Positions 3,378 to 5,469 of a stretch of 5,469 nucleotides of DNA are shown piece by piece; positions within the stretch are counted from its first letter, which is position 1; each line of letters begins with the position of its first letter. Location of the stretch: contig JALRIY010000155.1 in NCBI GenBank assembly GCA_023255285.1, positions 1 to 5,469 of the forward strand, written 5' to 3'. Below the pieces are notes generated by a model. The model ran no database searches and was not told the DNA's origin. It saw nothing but the letters and a program-made list of their open reading frames with translations. The position numbers and the translations under genes were made by a program. Source of the DNA: Algoriphagus sp. (GTDB lineage: Bacteria > Bacteroidota > Bacteroidia > Cytophagales > Cyclobacteriaceae).

Positions 3378-5469
3378 ATGTTTCTCAATTGCCACAGCCA
3401 CTTCAGTTTCAAATACGGCACCTTGTCAGTAGATGCGCTCGTATCCGAAGCAAAAAATAGAAAGATAGACGCCCTGGCACTCACAGACATCAACAGCAGT
3501 GCCGCGGTATTTCCTTTTATCCGGGCAGCACAAAAAGCAGGCATTCATCCGGTAATTGGGGTTGATTTTAGGAACGGCATCATCCAGCAATACATTGGCC
3601 TCGCACGAAATCAGGAAGGCCTATACGAACTCAATAAGCACCTCTCGGAGCACCTAATTCAGAAGCGGCCTTTTGCGGATAAGGCACCGCACTTTGTAAA
3701 TAGTTTTGTGGTCTATCCTTTTCCGAAGGAGTACTTTCCCTTGGCCGACCACGAGTATATTGGCATCCACCCCAGCCAATTCAACAAGCTACATTCTTCA
3801 CCTTGGTACCGGAAACGAGAAAAATTGGTACTTCTGCAGCCAGTTAGTTTTTCCTCCAAATTGGAGTTTAATGCGCACCGGCTCCTACGCAGCATGGATC
3901 TGAATACACTGCTTAGCAAACTTCCTGTGCAGGAACAGGCAGATCCCTCGGATCAGCTCTATGGCTATGCAGCACTCATCGCTCGCTGCGAAAACCATAG
4001 CTACCTCCTCCTCAATGCCCAAAAATTGCTGGAGCAGTGCCAGTTTTCCTTCTACTTTCAAGCGGTCAAAAACAAGCGCGACCTACTCGGTACCGGAGGA
4101 GAAGATTTAGACTACCTCCGACAGGAAACCTTCCGAGGAGCGCAGCAGCGCTATCCGAAGCTCTCTACAGCTGTGCAACAGCGCATTGAAAAGGAGCTGG
4201 AATTGATTCAGCAAAAAGACTTTGTGTCCTATTTCTTAATCAACTACGACCTAGTGCAGTTTGCCCATCGTCGCAATTTTTACCATGTGGGACGAGGCTC
4301 TGGGGCCAACTCCGTGGTCGCCTACTGCTTGGGAATTACCGATGTAGACCCCATGGAGCTGGACCTCTATTTTGAGCGCTTCATCAATCTCTACCGAGAA
4401 AACCCTCCCGACTTTGACATTGACTTTAGTTGGACCGACCGCGATGAGGTGTTTGACTACTTATTTAAAAAATACAATGTAGGTCAAGAGGCCCATGTAG
4501 CGCTACTCGGCTCGTATAGCACCTTTCAATACAACTCTGTGATCCGCGAACTGGGCAAGGTCTTTGGCCTACCCAAATCAGACATTGAGTCTCTACTGCA
4601 GCAGGCCGACAAAGTAGGCTATAGCCCCGATGGCTTGGGCAAGTTGATCCTTCGCTATGCGCAGGTACTGCATGACATGCCCTCCCATCTGACTATTCAT
4701 GCATGTGGACTGTTGCTATCGCATAAGTCCATGCATTACTATACCGCTACTAGTTTGCCTCCCAAGGGCTTTCCTGTGGCCCATATCGACATGCACATAG
4801 CCGAAGACATCGGCTTACACAAGTTTGATCTCCTGAGTCAGCGAGGGCTAGGGCATATCAAGTCCAGCTTGGAGCTGATCCAGCGCAACCGAGGGATTGA
4901 AGTAGATATCCGAGCAGTAGCTCAGTTTAAGCAAGACCCAAAGATCAAGGAACTTCTCCGCAGTGGGCATACGATTGGCGCCTTTTATGTAGAATCTCCG
5001 GCCATGCGCATGCTGCTGGCCAAGCTGCAGGCCGACACCTACTTGGAGCTGGTGGCTGCCAGTTCCATCATCCGCCCGGGGGTAGCTCGATCGGGCATGA
5101 TGCGGGAGTACATCTTGCGACACCGGGACCCAGAGCGGAGAAAGCAGGCCCATCCTGTGCTGGCGGAGATCATGCCAGAGACCTACGGCATCATGGTGTA
5201 CCAGGAGGATGTGATCAAGGTGGCTCACCATTTTGCTGGGCTGAGCCTGGCCGAGGCGGATGTGCTGCGCAGGGGCATGAGTGGCAAATCCCGCTCCAAG
5301 GACGAGTTTGAGCGGGTGAAGGCTGCCTACTTTGACAATTGCAAGCAACTGGGAAGGAAGGATGCCGAGGCGGCTGCGGTATGGATGCAGATCGAGAGTT
5401 TTGCAGGCTATTCCTTTGCCAAGGGGCACTCCGCTTCCTTTGCGGTGGAGAGCTACCAAAGCATGTACC
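3378..5469 (+). CDS. dnaE2: DNA polymerase III alpha subunit, short DnaE2/ImuC-like type (runs off right edge)
   Basis: The frame is open to the right edge and gives residues 1-697 of a C-family DNA polymerase. The N-terminal PHP-like domain starts MFLNCHSHFSFKYGTLS: the H-x-H of the PHP fold is at 6 and 8, but the usual TDH motif is TDIN (D37), so metal binding is probably lost. The polymerase core has GRGSGAN (305-311), the acidic catalytic motif PDFDIDF (344-350, with D345, D347, D349) and a third carboxylate in KFDLLSQRGL (D484). Finger-region motifs (IRPGVARSG; ESFAGYSFAKGHSASFAVESYQ) close the visible part. The direct start into PHP, lack of a long insert and the AKGHSASFAVESYQ block resemble the second, non-replicative alpha subunit of Bacteroidota, probably about 950-1050 residues in full. 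That enzyme is thought to act in damage-tolerant, error-prone synthesis, often beside dinB/imuB genes. The ATG at 3378 is chosen by family N-terminus; no upstream in-frame ATG exists after the stop at 3276. Confidence 0.93.
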   Translation, partial: MFLNCHSHFSFKYGTLSVDALVSEAKNRKIDALALTDINSSAAVFPFIRAAQKAGIHPVIGVDFRNGIIQQYIGLARNQEGLYELNKHLSEHLIQKRPFADKAPHFVNSFVVYPFPKEYFPLADHEYIGIHPSQFNKLHSSPWYRKREKLVLLQPVSFSSKLEFNAHRLLRSMDLNTLLSKLPVQEQADPSDQLYGYAALIARCENHSYLLLNAQKLLEQCQFSFYFQAVKNKRDLLGTGGEDLDYLRQETFRGAQQRYPKLSTAVQQRIEKELELIQQKDFVSYFLINYDLVQFAHRRNFYHVGRGSGANSVVAYCLGITDVDPMELDLYFERFINLYRENPPDFDIDFSWTDRDEVFDYLFKKYNVGQEAHVALLGSYSTFQYNSVIRELGKVFGLPKSDIESLLQQADKVGYSPDGLGKLILRYAQVLHDMPSHLTIHACGLLLSHKSMHYYTATSLPPKGFPVAHIDMHIAEDIGLHKFDLLSQRGLGHIKSSLELIQRNRGIEVDIRAVAQFKQDPKIKELLRSGHTIGAFYVESPAMRMLLAKLQADTYLELVAASSIIRPGVARSGMMREYILRHRDPERRKQAHPVLAEIMPETYGIMVYQEDVIKVAHHFAGLSLAEADVLRRGMSGKSRSKDEFERVKAAYFDNCKQLGRKDAEAAAVWMQIESFAGYSFAKGHSASFAVESYQSMY

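Noticed and set aside
4848..5459. 203-codon minus-strand frame
   Set aside because: It lies opposite the polymerase gene, whose motifs run unbroken through the region. It is an antisense shadow of a GC-rich coding stretch.

Overview
The window looks like chromosome from a member of the Bacteroidota. Three things point there: a candidate promoter of the TAnnTTTG type, almost no Shine-Dalgarno signals, and protein relatives (TrpE/G/D in that order, a short DnaE2-like polymerase, a TonB-dependent receptor tail ending in an aromatic residue). A Saprospiria- or Cytophagia-like host is my guess only; the sequence does not fix the genus.

Left part, minus strand (1-2592): the 5' half of a tryptophan operon, transcribed right to left. 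It has a candidate promoter (2563-2592), a 25-residue leader peptide with three consecutive Trp codons (2475-2552), competing antiterminator and terminator hairpins (2417-2509), then trpE (986-2395), trpG (408-974) and the first 130 codons of trpD (1-390), which runs off the left edge. The two anthranilate synthase subunits and the phosphoribosyltransferase perform the first two committed steps from chorismate. The leader has every part of classical ribosome-mediated transcription attenuation.

Middle (2643-3377): a divergent 75-codon gene of unknown function with a GTG start, then about 500 bases without an intact gene. That stretch holds degenerate repeats with ATCCGCG/ATCTGCG cores, the last ~23-28 codons of a TonB-dependent receptor (a gene remnant on the minus strand), several hairpins, and two tandem 17-bp palindromes of form TGTT-N9-AACA.

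Right part, plus strand (3378-5469): a long reading frame open at the right edge that encodes the first 697 residues of a DNA polymerase III alpha subunit of the short, DnaE2/ImuC-like type. It has an N-terminal PHP-like domain with a degenerate metal motif and an apparently intact polymerase active site. The tandem palindromes 114-153 bases upstream are candidate operators for it, possibly for a damage response.

Most interesting: the complete and unusually compact trp attenuator with a nearly leaderless leader peptide, and the paired palindromes before the polymerase gene. I see no CRISPR array, intact insertion sequence, rRNA or tRNA.
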